A stretch of DNA of 64,000 nucleotides from Halichondria panicea (GCF_963675165.1 NC_087381.1:4217378-4281377), one strand, 5' to 3'; shown: positions 11,401-21,776, counted from the stretch's first letter. Made by a program: numbers and translations. Notes: generated from the letters alone by a model not told the origin.

Positions 11401-14400
11401 AAGAATATCTTGAGTGCGTTTTGACATATCCTCCTTAAGATCGCTCTTAATTCTTTCATAGACATTTCCCAACAACAAAGCAAGGTCGTCTTTGAAGCTT
11501 TCAGTAAGGTAGATGTAAAAAGTGTGAGCATTTAGGCTGATGGTTTCTGGAGAGCGGAGAATAGCGGAGCTTTTCTGGATCTGTTTTCTTGCTTTTGTCA
11601 TGTCATTCGAATCTGCAAAGCGGCAATCCATTGGAATGAACTCTGTGAACTCAAACTTCGGGAATTGTTTGATAATGGGGACAAAGATTCCCTCTTTGGC
11701 TTGTGGATCTTTTCCCATTTCCTTCACCTGGTCGGCATGGCTACCAACTACTATCACGTGTGCTTTGCCTTTCAGATTGGTGCACTGGTTTTGGACGAGG
11801 GTTAACCAACGATTCATGGAGTCAATAATCGCCTGCTCACTTTCTACAAGCTTAGCACAGAGGATAATGATGGGTGGTGAGGTTTGAACAGCATTCTCCA
11901 GAATGGCACAGTGGCTCGTGTAAAACTCGTTCTGGCTAGCGAAATCAAAATAGATGATTCTTCCAAAGTCTTTAGTGTATACATCGTACGGTATGATTCC
12001 CACTGTCCTTGTATCGACACCATCTACAGGTTTTGGTTTCAGCACTTTAGCCAGAAAACGATTTGCGCTTAGAATAGACTTCAACAAAGTACTCTTTCCA
12101 ACGCCACTATCGCCAATGATGAGCACAGACAGAGGAAGGTGTGGGGGTTGCTCAAAAGAAAGTGTTCCTATGTGCTTCCTGTATTCCTTGTAGACATTGG
12201 CAGCCTTGGCTCCATGTTTCAAGAGGAGCTTTATTATATCAGGGTTGCTGGCCAAATCGAGAGGTGTCTTGCCTTCTTTGTCGATCATATTCGGATCACT
12301 GTGGCATTCTGCCAGTAGAAACTCCACTCCTGTTTTCTGAGCATCCTTTACTGCTAATAAGAGGAGACCTAGAACACAGATATAATCATTAAAAACAAAC
12401 TTACAGCTGCTCAAGTATCAATGGAAGTGCAAGTAAGAGTTTCTATTAGTCACGTTTTCTTGGTTTAATTCGTGAATTTGCAAAATAATACTTCGTTCTC
12501 TAGGTTTGCTTACTTGGAATGCCATTAAAACCATAGTGCGTAACAAAACTTAAGTTTTGTTACGCACTATCACCCCTGCAATAGGTACCCTGCAATAGGT
12601 ACCAGGCCGTATTTTAATCGGCCTGGAATCGAGGCTAGTATGAGGTTATACATGCATGCACCTGCAGCATAATCATTGGAACTAAACAGGTCATTTGACT
12701 CGATCTGCGGTAGCTAGCTATACAGTGGAACCTCCATAAAACGAACACCATTGGGGGGAACAGCCTTTTGGCCGTTTTAAAGAGGTGGGGAGGTTCGATT
12801 GCCAGCTATGTATGCTCTATGAGTTATTTCTTGCTGCAAATGAATCTTGGAGCTTTACTAAATGATGTTTAAGGTAGTTAAACAAGGTTAATCGATGTAC
12901 CTCCCATGCTGCCCTGCCCAATATCTATGTGTTATAGTGTTCCTCCGCCACTCGTGCTTTGGGACACTATAACACATAGATACCTCATGCCCATTATCTA
13001 ACCATTACACAAAGACCTCGCCCATCTTATGTGAGCATGTGCTTACAGCTAGCACACTATCACATGCTGTATGAGGGGTGAGTAGTGCCAAAAGGAGGCT
13101 GTTTTTAGGAGGCGGCAGTCTAGTTGGTGGCGGCGGCGGTATTTGTTTGGTGGCGGCGGCTTAACCTCGAAGGTGGCGGCAGGTGTTATTTGGTGGCGGC
13201 GGCTTAACCTCGAAGGTGGTGGCAGGTGTTGTTTGGTGGTGGTGGCTTAACCTCGAAGGTAACGGCGGTTATTTACTTGGTGGCCGCCGCCACCGTAGAT
13301 AGAGTCTCTACTCTCTATGCTGCCACCAAAAAACACCAGCCGCCACCAAACAAACAGCCTCCGCCACATTCGCGGTTAAGCCGCCGCCACCAAGTAAATA
13401 TTTATTTATTTGGTGGCGGCGGCTTAGCCTCGAATATATTAATGTGGATGTGAATAAGATAATGTTGGACCACTTGACCCTTAACTAATTATCTTGCAGG
13501 CTACTTCTGCAATCTCAAGCTTATTTTTAGTGTCTGGGAGGGAGTGGTCAACCAAACAGTTGCTCTAGCGCTGACCTGATATCAGGCTGCTCATGGTCTC
13601 GATTTTCATTTTCTTCATTACTTGTGCACCTGCATAATGCTCCGCTATCGCTATTGCTTAATATGCCATATGCCCTGCTTTTGTGCCCTGTACGCCATAA
13701 TTATTTGCTTCTATTAATGGCCTATGCCATATGTGAGCCCCGCTACCATGTATGCATATGCCCTGCATTTGTGCCATCTATTGTTATGCTCCCCAATGCC
13801 CTGCCCTGCCCGGTGCCTATATACAGCTTATAATAATTATACTGCTCTGCTCTATAATATTCTGCCCCCTGCCCGGTGCCCATACGGCTTGTAATAATAA
13901 TATTGCTCTGCTCTGCTCTATAAGGCCACTCCAAGTGACACTCTGGTTTCTGGTCCTGAAGTTTTTCTAATTGCATGCGGGCGGGCGGCTTTTCTCATTA
14001 TGTCATTATCAATTTTACCTTATGAATATCATTATGAATATCATTATCACACTATTTTGTACCACATGGACCATTCTGCGCATGCGTAGTAGAAATAATG
14101 AGATAGAATCCAAGAATAAAATCTGATGCGGGCGGTGGACCAGAAACCAGAGTATCACTTGGAGTGGCCTAATATACTGCCCTGCTCTGCCCCCTGCCCG
14201 GTGCCCATACGGCTTGTAATATATTGCTCTGCCCTGCTCTATAACTCTGTAATAATAATGAAAGCACCACAGGTGCTGATGCCTCGGTGGAGATGCCAAA
14301 GCTACATAACATAAAGCTACTAATAGCTTTTATACACGTAGATGATAAACAATTTAATTTTGCTGCATGCAAGCAAAAACTCACAGAGTGGGTAATGATC

Positions 14401-17400
14401 GACTATGATTGTTGTTAAAAAAACGATCGATGCCAAAAGTTCAAGTCTAAAATTAATGGCTGCATTAGCAGAGCCTTGCAGCTCTCTTCTCACTCTTGCA
14501 GCTACCAATAGCTAGCGTTCTAGTGCAGAGCTAACTACTAAGTAGAGTAGCAACACTCGGTAAACAAGTTTGGCTACATGCTCTTCTGAAAAGGCTGCAA
14601 TGGCATGCATTCCAAGTAAGCAAAATTAGGCATAACTCGAGAACGAAGCATTATTTTGCAAATCCACAAATTTAAATCCAAGTAAACATGACTAGAAGCC
14701 TATAGAAAACTCTTACTTGCACTTGATTCATCCTTGAGCAGCTGTAACAGTCTACACACACACAGTGACACACACACACACACAAACACACTACCGTATA
14801 GATCTACCTCCCCACGGTCCCATACGGCTTGTACTATATACTGCTCTGTAATATACTGCTCTGCTCTATAATAATTATACTGCGTTCTATAATGTACTGC
14901 TCTGCTCTATACTATACTGCCCTGCTGAGGCTGCCCTATAATGTACTGCTCTATACTATACTGCCCTGCTGAGGCTCTATAATATACTGCACTGCTGAGG
15001 CTGCTCTATAACGTACTGCTCTATAATATACTGCCCTGCTGAGGCTGCTCTATAATGTACTGCTCTATACTATACTGCCCTGCTGAGGCCGCTCTATAAT
15101 GTATGACATGGAGTCACGCGGTGAGCACACATTGCCCTGTACTCAATTTGCCCTCACAATTTCGTAAGGCACTTTCTTGGGGGGCTTACATTACGCTGGT
15201 TATAGCGCCAGGATCCGCTCGGTCGAGGACCTTACTATTGTACAACTCTCTGCTGACACTGATCTTGCTCCCTATTGGTATTACTTTGCCTCAATTAATA
15301 ATTATTATGCAGGGGGTTGGACAATTCGTCAATCCTTCCTAGCACCTTTACTTTGTGCCATAGCGCTCACTTGATCTGTACATGTGTTCATTCAATTCCT
15401 TGGGGGTAGGACTTTCGTCCGATGAGCTATAACTGGTGGCTAGGCCACGTCTTTACCCCCAAGTACTTAATTAGGGGAGCAATATAATTATTAGAAATGC
15501 CTAATTATTATTTAACCGCGGGGTTGCATTCCTCTAATTAATTAGAGGGGATGCCTATAACCCTATAATCATCAGTCATGGTCCGGCTCACCTTCCAGGG
15601 AGCGTTGCGGTAATGGGTATAATTATATGTTGTTTGTATGTGTAGCTAGCAAGGGTATAGCATCATTATGTTTCTCGGAGTACCGAGATTAACTGCATCT
15701 TTAGCTCATACAAGCTTTGAAAAGGCTGTAGGGACAAGCTACAGCCAGGTTTTCACAATTGTGTAAAATAATGCTAACTCAGCAATAATTTTCTTCTAAA
15801 TTCTGGGTGTGGCTGTCCATTCTGGGAGGTTATTTTCCATTTTTAAAGCTTGTTAGGGACTATAAAGCTGCTCGTTATACAGAGTAGAGAGGTGGTTGCT
15901 CTTGAAAGGTTGCTTTACAATGAAATCATTGTAGTTTGAATCCGGACCTGAGCTTTTGGCCGTTATAATAATAGTGTGTGGTTGCTCTTTGGAGGTGGTC
16001 GTTAATGGAGGTTCCACTGTAATTATACAACAGGAGCACATGAGGAGATGAGCGTCTTACTATGCACATTTCCTGTCTTGTAATTAGTACTCCGTACATG
16101 TGTGGCTAATAATAGTGAATAATGTTAGCAGCACTTAAGCGGTTTGACATAATTATTATTATATGGCAATGTTTGTACAGGACGATACAGAATCAGACGT
16201 TTCATCTCCTCAGGGGCGTTTCTAGAGATTGAAGCAGAGGGGTGCTCAAGAGCACAGAAAAAAATGGGGCTGCGCGATTTTATGCCCCCGCATTTATTGC
16301 GGCGCGTCTTTTACATGCATAAGCATGATACCGTATAGAGGGTATATTTCGAGGGTATCTAGGACCGGCTCTGGCAAGTCTATATACTTGCTTCCAGGCG
16401 CTTGTTTGATGCCATCTCAGTAAGATCAGTGCTCCTCGTATGAGCCTAGAGTTGTGATGGCGATTTCTCTCTCTCTTGACACTAATAGTTTAATCAACCA
16501 CGTGGGTGACCATAGTACAAAAGGTTAATTGATATTTTACAAAGAGTTTTACTAACAAATTTACTATTGAATCCACCCACGCGCAAACAGTGGTTACCAG
16601 GCCCTCTAGTGAGAGATGCTGGGATCGAGGCTAATTCCATGCATGCATACTGCAAAAAAGGCGCTATTTCACGAAAATTAAATCCGCAAAAACCTTTCTA
16701 AAGGCACATCCGTGAAAATTTATACCCTTGAAATATACCCGCTATAGGGTAATAAGAATCAAGACATAATTATGAGTCAGTCATCTTGTAGGATCTCCAT
16801 GCACTATTCTCCTGGGGTACATCCTAGCAAACTGGTCAATCACTGCAATGGGGATGTCCAGTCAGTCTAGTGTTAGTCATTGCTTTTCAGTATCTCTCAG
16901 TGGAGCAAGAGGTGACTGGGAGAGTGCAGAGGATCTTGATCAGCAATTATGCATTACATATAGATCTAACAACATTGGAATGGCAAATGCTGATTGCGTG
17001 CTCAATTGGGCGTGGTCATGACTTGTAGTCTCGTTGTCAATGAGATAGAGCTGCACGTACCTGTAACCACCTCTGGAGCTGCACAGTTAGCTAGCTAGCT
17101 ACTGAGTGATACGATTAGTTTCATGCATGGTTGTCTGGGAGGACAGGGGGGTGCTCAAGCCCCCAAAGCCCCCTATTGTACACGCTACTGCTCCTGATAG
17201 CAACTATCCTGTCAATGCAGTCATGGGGTCCATTTCATAGTGTGTTATGATCTCTTGCTTTTACAGTTAATACAACTCTTGTTCAAGAGGTATGATTTTA
17301 TAGCTGCACAGCCATCGCGCATAAGAACGTAATTATACAAACATCAAAACTACCTTTTGTATCACAGTGATGAGTGATGGCGAGATACTTGACCACTTCC

Positions 17401-18902
17401 CAGTGTCCACCTTTGTAGGCCTGAGAGAGTGGAGTGTCACCAGCCTTGTTCACTGTCCCTACATTGGTGCATGCATATACATGTGTAGAGTAATAGCAAT
17501 AATCGTAATTATACTTCATACTTACTTTTAGGATTACAATGTTGATCCTCCACAAAATATTTGATCATGTCCACGTGGCCATTGGCACAGGCCAGAGAGA
17601 GTGGAGTGTCACCAGCATCATTAACTGGCTCTGTATAATAAATGTCCACTACATCAAAATTTATGGCAGTAAACCTCCGAGGACGAGGGCAAAGCCCCGA
17701 GGCCAAGGACAATTTACGATTGCCATAAATTCGAATGTAGTGGACAATATATAAGTGTTATATTATACCCACTGGAATTAAAACTGCTTGCTACCTAAGC
17801 CACCTCACATTGCATGGATACAACTAGCTAAGAGTTTCAAAAACTATTGAAAACGAACAAAAAGCTTGTCCATACAGCTTGTAGCCAGTGCTAAGCTTCT
17901 AGCTCTTGCGCAAACTTGTCTATCAAACATTGAGCCCCATGCACCCTCTCTCCAGCCTTCCTGCATTGTGTTTAGCAAGCCCCACCTAATGGCTCTCATT
18001 GAGAAATCGCTTCTTACACCACTGCTATATAAATAGTGCTAGTTTGACATACAAGTATATAATTATAATCTCCTACTCTTATAATTATACTCTCACCAGT
18101 GGAAGAGCAGTGATCCATAAGTAGTTTGACACACTCCATACTCTTTTTGATGACAGCAACTTTGAGCGGAATGTCATTATCTGAATTCAGACTCTTCAAG
18201 TAAGCACCATTCTGTAGTAGCAGCTTTGCAGTTTGGGGGTGATTGTTGCAGCATGCTTGATGTAATGGCGTCGACCCGTTGTGCGTTCTCTTGTAATATT
18301 CACTGTTAGGGTTACCTCCTTTCTTTAAGAGATCTTCAACCTGGTCATGAAGGCCATCACGACTTGCCACCCAGAGTTGTTCAGCGGGATTATCTCTGAG
18401 AATATTATTATTATAGAGTAATGATTACAGTAGAACCTCGATTATCCGGACACCTTGGTTCCAGAAGCAGGCCGGATAAGTGAATATGCCGGATAATCGA
18501 ATAGATAAACCACGCCTTAATCCACCCACTTTATTGATAAACAGCAGTGCCACATGGTTGTCTGCGCATGCGCAGAAGATAAGCAGGCATGTCTCCATGG
18601 TAACAGCTGTAACGCGCATGCGCGTTTGAGGGACACGCCCATTTTCTGATCTGATAACAAGAAAACTGCCAAGCCGGATAATCGAGGTTCCGGATAATGG
18701 AGGGCCGGATAATCGAGGTTCTACTGTACCACATACAATTCCACCCTCAAACATAAATATTCCAACTGCTCAAACAATTGAGTCCCAATGAATAATCATT
18801 TATCCACACATTCTATGAACTTAAACATTTACCTGCTCGCTAACATTTCTATTCCTTCTATATATGCCTCGCGTGCAGATTTCTGCAACAAGCTCTCACC
18901 CA
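3833..18902 (-). CDS. Ankyrin-Roc-COR-Death-Ig protein (ROCO family)
   Basis: Multi-exon gene on the minus strand. Exons readable with consistent GT-AG borders and phases: about 18902-18833, 18395-18097, 17630-17526, 17458-17354, 12368-10099, 10019-9947, 9892-9786, 5402-5238, 5178-5103, 5049-4937, 4593-4140 and 4056-3833. The order encodes ankyrin repeats (NGSTPLHQA, AGDTPLSLA, AGDTPLSQA, EGKTPLDLA), a Roc GTPase (P-loop GDSGVGKST, G3 DFASQ, G4 SHAD), a COR-like region, one partial and two full death folds, then an Ig-like domain. The nearest named relative by architecture is DAPK1 without its kinase. A role as a GTP-regulated death-fold adaptor is inferred. The 5' end is uncertain: the 18.9-kb exon needs an upstream partner. 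The 3' end is also open, because a GTAAGC donor-like site lies just before the TAA. Confidence 0.85.
4656..4861. mobile_element. MITE with CCGTATAGCTAGAAATTTCTG termini
   Basis: Near-perfect terminal inverted repeats of about 30 bases starting CCGTATAGCTAGAAATTTC, with TA on each side. It lies in the intron between the 5049-4937 and 4593-4140 exons of the ROCO gene. It shares only the first bases with the 3165-3366 family. Confidence 0.8.
5495..5668 (+). repeat. 5' LTR of the copia element
   Basis: TGTTGAACATATAATTTC at the start and TAAACTTTGAACA at the end, matching the 3' LTR except for a 2-base TA indel, a 4-base indel and a few substitutions. Confidence 0.95.
5669..5682 (+). other. Primer binding site, initiator tRNA-Met anticodon arm
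   Basis: GGTTATGGGCCCAG follows the LTR directly. It is complementary to the anticodon stem-loop of eukaryotic initiator tRNA-Met (CTGGGCCCATAACC), not to the tRNA 3' end. This is the half-tRNA priming arrangement known for Drosophila copia. Confidence 0.85.
5811..9383 (+). pseudogene. Disrupted copia gag-pol
   Basis: Gag starts at the ATG at 5811. A CCHC zinc knuckle (CFECGEPGHFRRDC) lies at about 6466-6510. The protease has VSGAS where the active-site motif is normally DSG(A/C)S, so the catalytic Asp is lost. Integrase pieces include the TDDYSR and TDNGGEY parts of the catalytic core. RT shows QMDVQTAFLNG and YVDD; RNase H shows SDADWAGD and ends at the TGA 9381-9383. Breaks are visible near 6010-6110, at the stop before 6351, near 6360-6520, 6870-6930 and 7110-7190, at a TAA at 8042-8044, and as a frameshift near 8405. 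It cannot be autonomous. Confidence 0.95.
9387..9563 (+). repeat. 3' LTR of the copia element
   Basis: 177 bases, TGTTG to ACA, preceded by the purine-rich AAGTGAGAG that overlaps the gag-pol stop and can act as the polypurine tract. Confidence 0.95.
10099..12368 (-). CDS. Large Roc-COR exon of the ROCO gene
   Basis: Single 2270-base exon of about 756 codons. It starts with the last ankyrin unit (FLLAECHSDPNMIDKEGKTP), then the Roc GTPase. Walker A is LIIGDSGVGKST, the G3 equivalent is YFDFASQNEFY where most Roc domains carry D-x-A-G-x, and the G4 equivalent is VGSHADQV. The COR-like region follows. The exon ends in what looks like the C-terminal half of a death fold (QALETWKSETEGTYSCL). It is intact with no internal stop, so the gene is probably functional. 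Confidence 0.9.
12406..12525 (+). mobile_element. Fragment of the GCCTCGGTG hairpin element
   Basis: Internal segment alignable by eye with 21855-21990 (shared phrases gtgcaagtaagagtttcta and ttgcttacttggaatgccatt). It sits just upstream, in transcript sense, of the large Roc exon, within the intron polypyrimidine/branch region. Both ends of the element are missing. Confidence 0.7.
12533..12570. repeat. Perfect 38-base palindrome
   Basis: Two 19-base arms with no loop, ATAGTGCGTAACAAAACTT and its exact complement. It lies at the edge of the truncated element fragment and may mark a rearrangement junction. Confidence 0.9.
12722..12800. repeat. Fragment of CAGTGGAACCTCCAT (pogo-like) repeat
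   Basis: Begins tacagtggaacctccataaa, the terminal sequence also seen inverted at 16000-16020 and at 60250-60275. Only one end is recognised here. Confidence 0.5.
12922..12982. repeat. Small inverted repeat
   Basis: 19-base arms TATCTATGTGTTATAGTGT and its complement, separated by a 23-base loop. No coding content; possibly a solo hairpin MITE. Confidence 0.8.
13080..13440. repeat. GGTGGCGGCGGC repeat block with inverted copies
   Basis: Units of about 40 bases (ggtggcggcggcttaacctcgaaggt) are repeated in tandem on plus at 13115-13270 and inverted at 13320-13395, with one more direct copy at 13408-13435. The GC content contrasts sharply with the AT-rich surroundings. It lies inside the large intron of the ROCO gene. 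Confidence 0.75.
13924..14169. mobile_element. Harbinger-like MITE with TAA target duplication
   Basis: Inverted ends GGCCACTCCAAGTGA...CTGGTTTCTGGTCC (about 33 bases) flanked by TAA at 13921-13923 and 14170-14172. Removing it restores the minisatellite phrase ctctataatatactgc found uninterrupted at about 14980-15030. GGCC ends with a TAA duplication fit the PIF/Harbinger superfamily. Confidence 0.8.
14258..14815 (-). mobile_element. GCCTCGGTG hairpin element, copy
   Basis: About 560 bases, reverse-oriented relative to 21777-22340. One end has aatgaaagcacc-caggtgctgatgcctcggtgg, a short terminal hairpin; the other ends cacactaccgtata. No open frame of its own. Confidence 0.8.
15106..16331. 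other. Intronic repeat debris, no gene recognised
   Basis: A frame open over about 65 codons on plus (15177-15374) has natural composition but no family I know, and no splice context. 15640-16020 resembles 60245-60735 (shared phrase ctcatacaagctttgaaaaggctgtagggac) and ends in ggaggttccactgta, so it is a degenerate pogo-like repeat. 16212 onward starts CAGGGGCGTTTCTAG, an end resembling the element at 55941. Confidence 0.5.
16332..16750. mobile_element. Degenerate MITE with CCGTATAGAGGGTATATTTCG ends
   Basis: The left end ccgtatagagggtatatttcg is matched inverted by cttgaaatatacccgctatagggta at 16728-16752. About 420 bases, no coding content. 16751-17353 holds no identifiable feature except a short ccccca-rich repeat near 17135-17205 resembling the 55941-56346 element end. 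Confidence 0.6.
17643..17746. mobile_element. 104-base hairpin MITE
   Basis: Arms TGTCCACTACATCAAAATTT(ATGGCA) and the near-complement ending GTAGTGGACA. It lies just upstream (in gene sense) of the ankyrin exon 17630-17526, leaving only about a dozen bases to the acceptor. Confidence 0.8.
18428..18726. mobile_element. Tigger/pogo-like MITE
   Basis: Ends CAGTAGAACCTCGATTATCCGG, with the complement at the other end, flanked by TA. CAGT(A/T)GAACCTCGATTAT-type ends are typical of the pogo/Tigger branch of Tc1-mariner. It lies between the first two readable exons of the ROCO gene. Confidence 0.8.
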
Positions 18903-19659
18903 CTGGCCCCATTAAACTCTGTACACATGTTCCCATTCCCCACTACCAGGTATTGTAAAAAAAACAACTGGAAACCCAATCCAACCAAACCCAAGTGAAA
19001 CCCTTTCCTTTTCCACATAATGGCCGGAATGTGCACAGGATTCTTGATGTTTTTGGAGGCCTTAAAGTACTCTAGGAACAGCTGGTCGACACTTATATAT
19101 ATCAAGACATGATGAGGTTGGTGCCAAACTGTAGTGTACACCCTCAGCAGAGCTACACCTAAATAACGTCTTGGGAATACTGAAATCTTAGAAACAAGGC
19201 GAGGGGTATAGCCCCTTCAAACCCTGGTTAAGGGGGGTTTTTACGTGTAGGTGAGGGAGCGTGCCAAAACATGGGTGAAAAATTACACTTTACTACATGC
19301 CTCGATTTAGCAACTTTGTGTGCTCTCCGTGACATTTCTGAATGATGCAGTGCAAGCACACGTTTATGATGCAATAATGAGTCAATGGCAGGCAGGTTAA
19401 AGCCCAACCGGCCATTTTTTATTTCACAGTGCGGGTAAGAGTAATGCACCAATAATCAGACACATTTGATGTTCAAAGGAAACAAGCAGTAATAAATTTA
19501 AACAACAGGTCATCATCTTTTTTAAAGTTTGCTCCAAAAATGACACTGTTGGCGCAATCTGAGTCAAGCTTGAATCATGGAATTAGAGAGATTGGAAATA
19601 GAAATGGATAACGTGCTCAACGTACATTAGAACAGCTTGTGAGGTTGGAAGGCCTTTAT
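18903..19659. other. No gene recognised
   Basis: AT-rich sequence upstream of the 18.9-kb exon. A gaggggtatagccccttcaaacc phrase near 19200 looks like a repeat end. No open frame with convincing composition. Confidence 0.4.
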
Positions 19660-20170
19660 GCGATTCACTTTTTTAATTAGGACTTAAAGCATTTCTAGAA
19701 ATTTATTTGCTCTAGATGCCTAGGTGATTTTTGTTATTATAGTGTTGTGTAGAAGTGCTGAAGCTGAAGTTCGAGTAGATCTATTGTCATTCTACTACAC
19801 TCCGAATATACCGCTCGACTTTTTTACATTTGGTGGCAGCAGTGGGATACAATTGTCGCTAGAAGCCCAAGGCCATTTTCTTTTACCATAATTTTATATT
19901 AAAGCTGACTACCACTCGACGAGGCACAGCACATAAAGGTGATTGAGCAAACACCAGCCCAGCAGACGGAGCTGCTGCTGCAGAGTCTGCTTAAGCAGCA
20001 ACAATTAAGAGTTCTTCCAACAACAACAGGAGGCACAGCTTAATCAGCAACAAAAGTTCTTTCAGCAGCAACAGGAGGCGCAACAGAGGACTATGGAGAC
20101 CTCCGGCAAACTCAGCGGGAAAGAAACGAAACCTATATCGAAGAGAGCTGGAAGAGATTAGAATTAGGTG
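19660..20170 (+). mobile_element. Gypsy-like LTR retrotransposon fragment
   Basis: TTTGGTGGCAGCAGTGGGAT at 19829-19848 resembles the post-LTR primer region of many Ty3/gypsy elements. Downstream, 19935-20160 encodes a Gln-rich Gag-like start (EQTPAQQTELLLQ, then QQQKFFQQQQEAQQRT) with a frameshift between the two pieces. The upstream 160-180 bases may be the end of an LTR. No pol is present. Confidence 0.45.
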
Positions 20171-20217
20171 GCGTGAAGAGGTGCCTACTAGGTCAATGAT
20201 TCCCAAGCCAACCCTTC

Positions 20218-20430
20218 AGAAGCTTTCTGAAACATTACGAATTCCAACTGCTCATACGATTGACCCAATTATTTATCCACACATTCTAAATCCTCGCTAA
20301 AATTTCAATCCCTTCTATATCCCGTGCAGATTTATGCAATAAGCTCTCACCCATTGATCTCAATGTTGGCCCATTAAAACTCTCTACACATGCATGGTTC
20401 CACTACAGGGTATTGTTCTTAACTTCACTG
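20218..20430 (-). pseudogene. Degenerate duplicate of the 18.9-kb ROCO exon region
   Basis: Aligns by eye with 18756-18960, including the coding phrase GESLL(Q/H)KSAR and IEGIE(M/I)LA. In this copy the donor AG|GTAAAT is replaced by AGGATTTAG, so the exon would not splice. It is either a decayed paralogous exon or the remnant of a tandem duplication. Confidence 0.65.
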
Positions 20431-20449
20431 AAACTCTATATAAGCCCGC

Positions 20450-20520
20450 AGGCACTCATAGTACCCTCGCTTCGCTCGGGATACTACAGCAGGCCTTTGG
20501 GCTTATAATTCCCATATAGA
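20450..20520. repeat. Short hairpin repeat around tataagccc
   Basis: tataagcccgcaggc at 20450 is matched inverted by gcctttgggcttata at 20494-20508, with a second small palindrome (ctcgcttcgctcgggata) in the loop. It resembles a miniature foldback repeat. Confidence 0.5.
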
Positions 20521-20639
20521 TACCTCCTAAACAGTATCTAACGAGTTTAGTTGCTAGGTTCATTTCAAAAACTAACCGAAAGCAGACGAAGACCTAGGCC
20601 TAGACAAGCTCTTTTCTGAAGAAGGTACTCGGTATAATA

Positions 20640-20792
20640 ATGACCGAGCCCATAGATCCCGCCCTCTATGACATAAATGTGGAGGCGGAGCTGGCTACTC
20701 TTTCTACAGAACAAAGAAAGGAGGAGGAGCTGGACGAGCCAACAGAACCTGCACAATCTTCTCTGGCTTTCAAAGGAGGCCATGCAGTGACA
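20640..20792 (+). CDS. Short acidic ORF, possible first exon
   Basis: The ATG at 20640 opens an acidic peptide (MTEPIDPALYDINVEAEL, then STEQRKEEELDEPTEPAQ) with natural composition. No clear donor follows, and the coiled-coil microexons start just downstream on the opposite strand. No family recognised. Confidence 0.25.
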
Positions 20793-20831
20793 TTCAGATT
20801 ACTGTACTTACTGGCCACAATCTATACTTAC

Positions 20832-21206
20832 TCAGAGGACATATCTTTCATTCCAGCAGCTTCCCTTAACTCCTCAGCCTGTTGCCTATAATTATAAGAG
20901 CAAACGTTTAGCGTACAGTACAGGTATACATGATCACCATCACTTACTTAGACTCAGTAGTTTTCACTCCAGCAACCTCCATTAACTCCTCGACCTGCCT
21001 AAGAGCAAAAAATGTTCATACTGTAGATCTATACTGGTATTACATACTTGGACTCGATACTTTTATCTCTAGCAGCCTCCCTTAACTCCTCAGCCTGTTG
21101 CCTATATAATTGTTAGAGCAACAGCTCATAATTATTGCTGCCATTAAAGCATTGCAGCGTAGATTGCAGCAATCGTCACTTACTCAGCGGACTGTCTCTG
21201 TCCCAT
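20832..21206 (-). CDS. Coiled-coil microexon array (possible ROCO gene 5' end)
   Basis: Four short exons on the minus strand with canonical borders: 21206(or upstream)-21187, 21101-21048 (54 nt), 20998-20948 (51 nt) and 20885-20832 (54 nt). The last three start with G completing a codon, end with two bases of a codon, and encode near-repeats QQAEELREAARDKSIES, QVEELMEVAGVKTTES and QQAEELREAAGMKDMSS, a heptad-like coiled coil. A possible start ATG (MGQRQSAE) is at 21206. They lie upstream, in the same direction, of the ankyrin exons, but the phase to the 18.9-kb exon does not close, so at least one linking exon is missing or this is another gene. Confidence 0.55.
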
Positions 21207-21489
21207 ATTTTCAGTTTTCCACCCAATACATTCACCACCAGAGTGAGACCAATGTAGGCTGCAGCTGAATAGATCTAATTATAGTAGCCAACTATTTCAC
21301 TGGCTGGATATATATCTATAGGTAATCTTGGAAAATTATATCTAATAATTATTTTCACCACAGACATTCCATACACACCCTATATTGCAAGTGATTAGCC
21401 TCTGATTACTCGCAAAACATACGACGTGGGCGGTGCGTGGGCGGATAATCAGTCAAAGGCCAATTGCCTGAGCTGCACGTGCTTGTCAT

Positions 21490-21600
21490 ACTTCCTTGTT
21501 GGTGGGTTGGGTTGTGATAAACAGGGAAATGAGAAAGGAGGAAATGAAATGAGGAAATGAGGAAATAATCAATCAATCAATCAATCAATCAATATGATTT
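21490..21600. repeat. gaggaaatgagg repeat and (ATCA)n, left partner
   Basis: ggttgtgataaacagggaaatgag followed by aggaaatga repeats and an (aatc)n microsatellite at about 21567-21593. The same sequence occurs inverted at 24466-24595. Confidence 0.7.
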
Positions 21601-21776
21601 TACAGCAATAGACATACACATGTACAGTGATAGATTTTGATATGATTACATAAAATAAGTGATGCTGAGGGAAATCCTGATTGAACAACAATTCGAAAAA
21701 AGCACAGCATCAATAAAAAGCTCACACATTATAATTACAGAGACACAAACAACATCAAAATAAAGATCAGTTATTA

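Larger units (their letters stand above)
13790..15105. repeat. Minisatellite (ctgctctataatatactgccctg), interrupted by two elements
   Basis: Imperfect tandem units built from ctgctctataatgtactgctctatactatactgccctgctgagg and a variant ending cccggtgcccatacggcttg. The array is split into 13790-13923, 14170-14255 and about 14815-15105 by a Harbinger-like MITE and by a copy of the GCCTCGGTG element. Confidence 0.75.

Noticed and set aside
10679..12392. Several plus-strand open frames of 60-145 codons
   Set aside because: They are antisense shadows of the large Roc-COR exon, which has clear domain motifs on the minus strand.
15103..15374. Open frames between the minisatellite and the pogo-like repeat
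   Set aside because: Two overlapping frames are open, neither with a known domain or splice context; probably eroded transposon.
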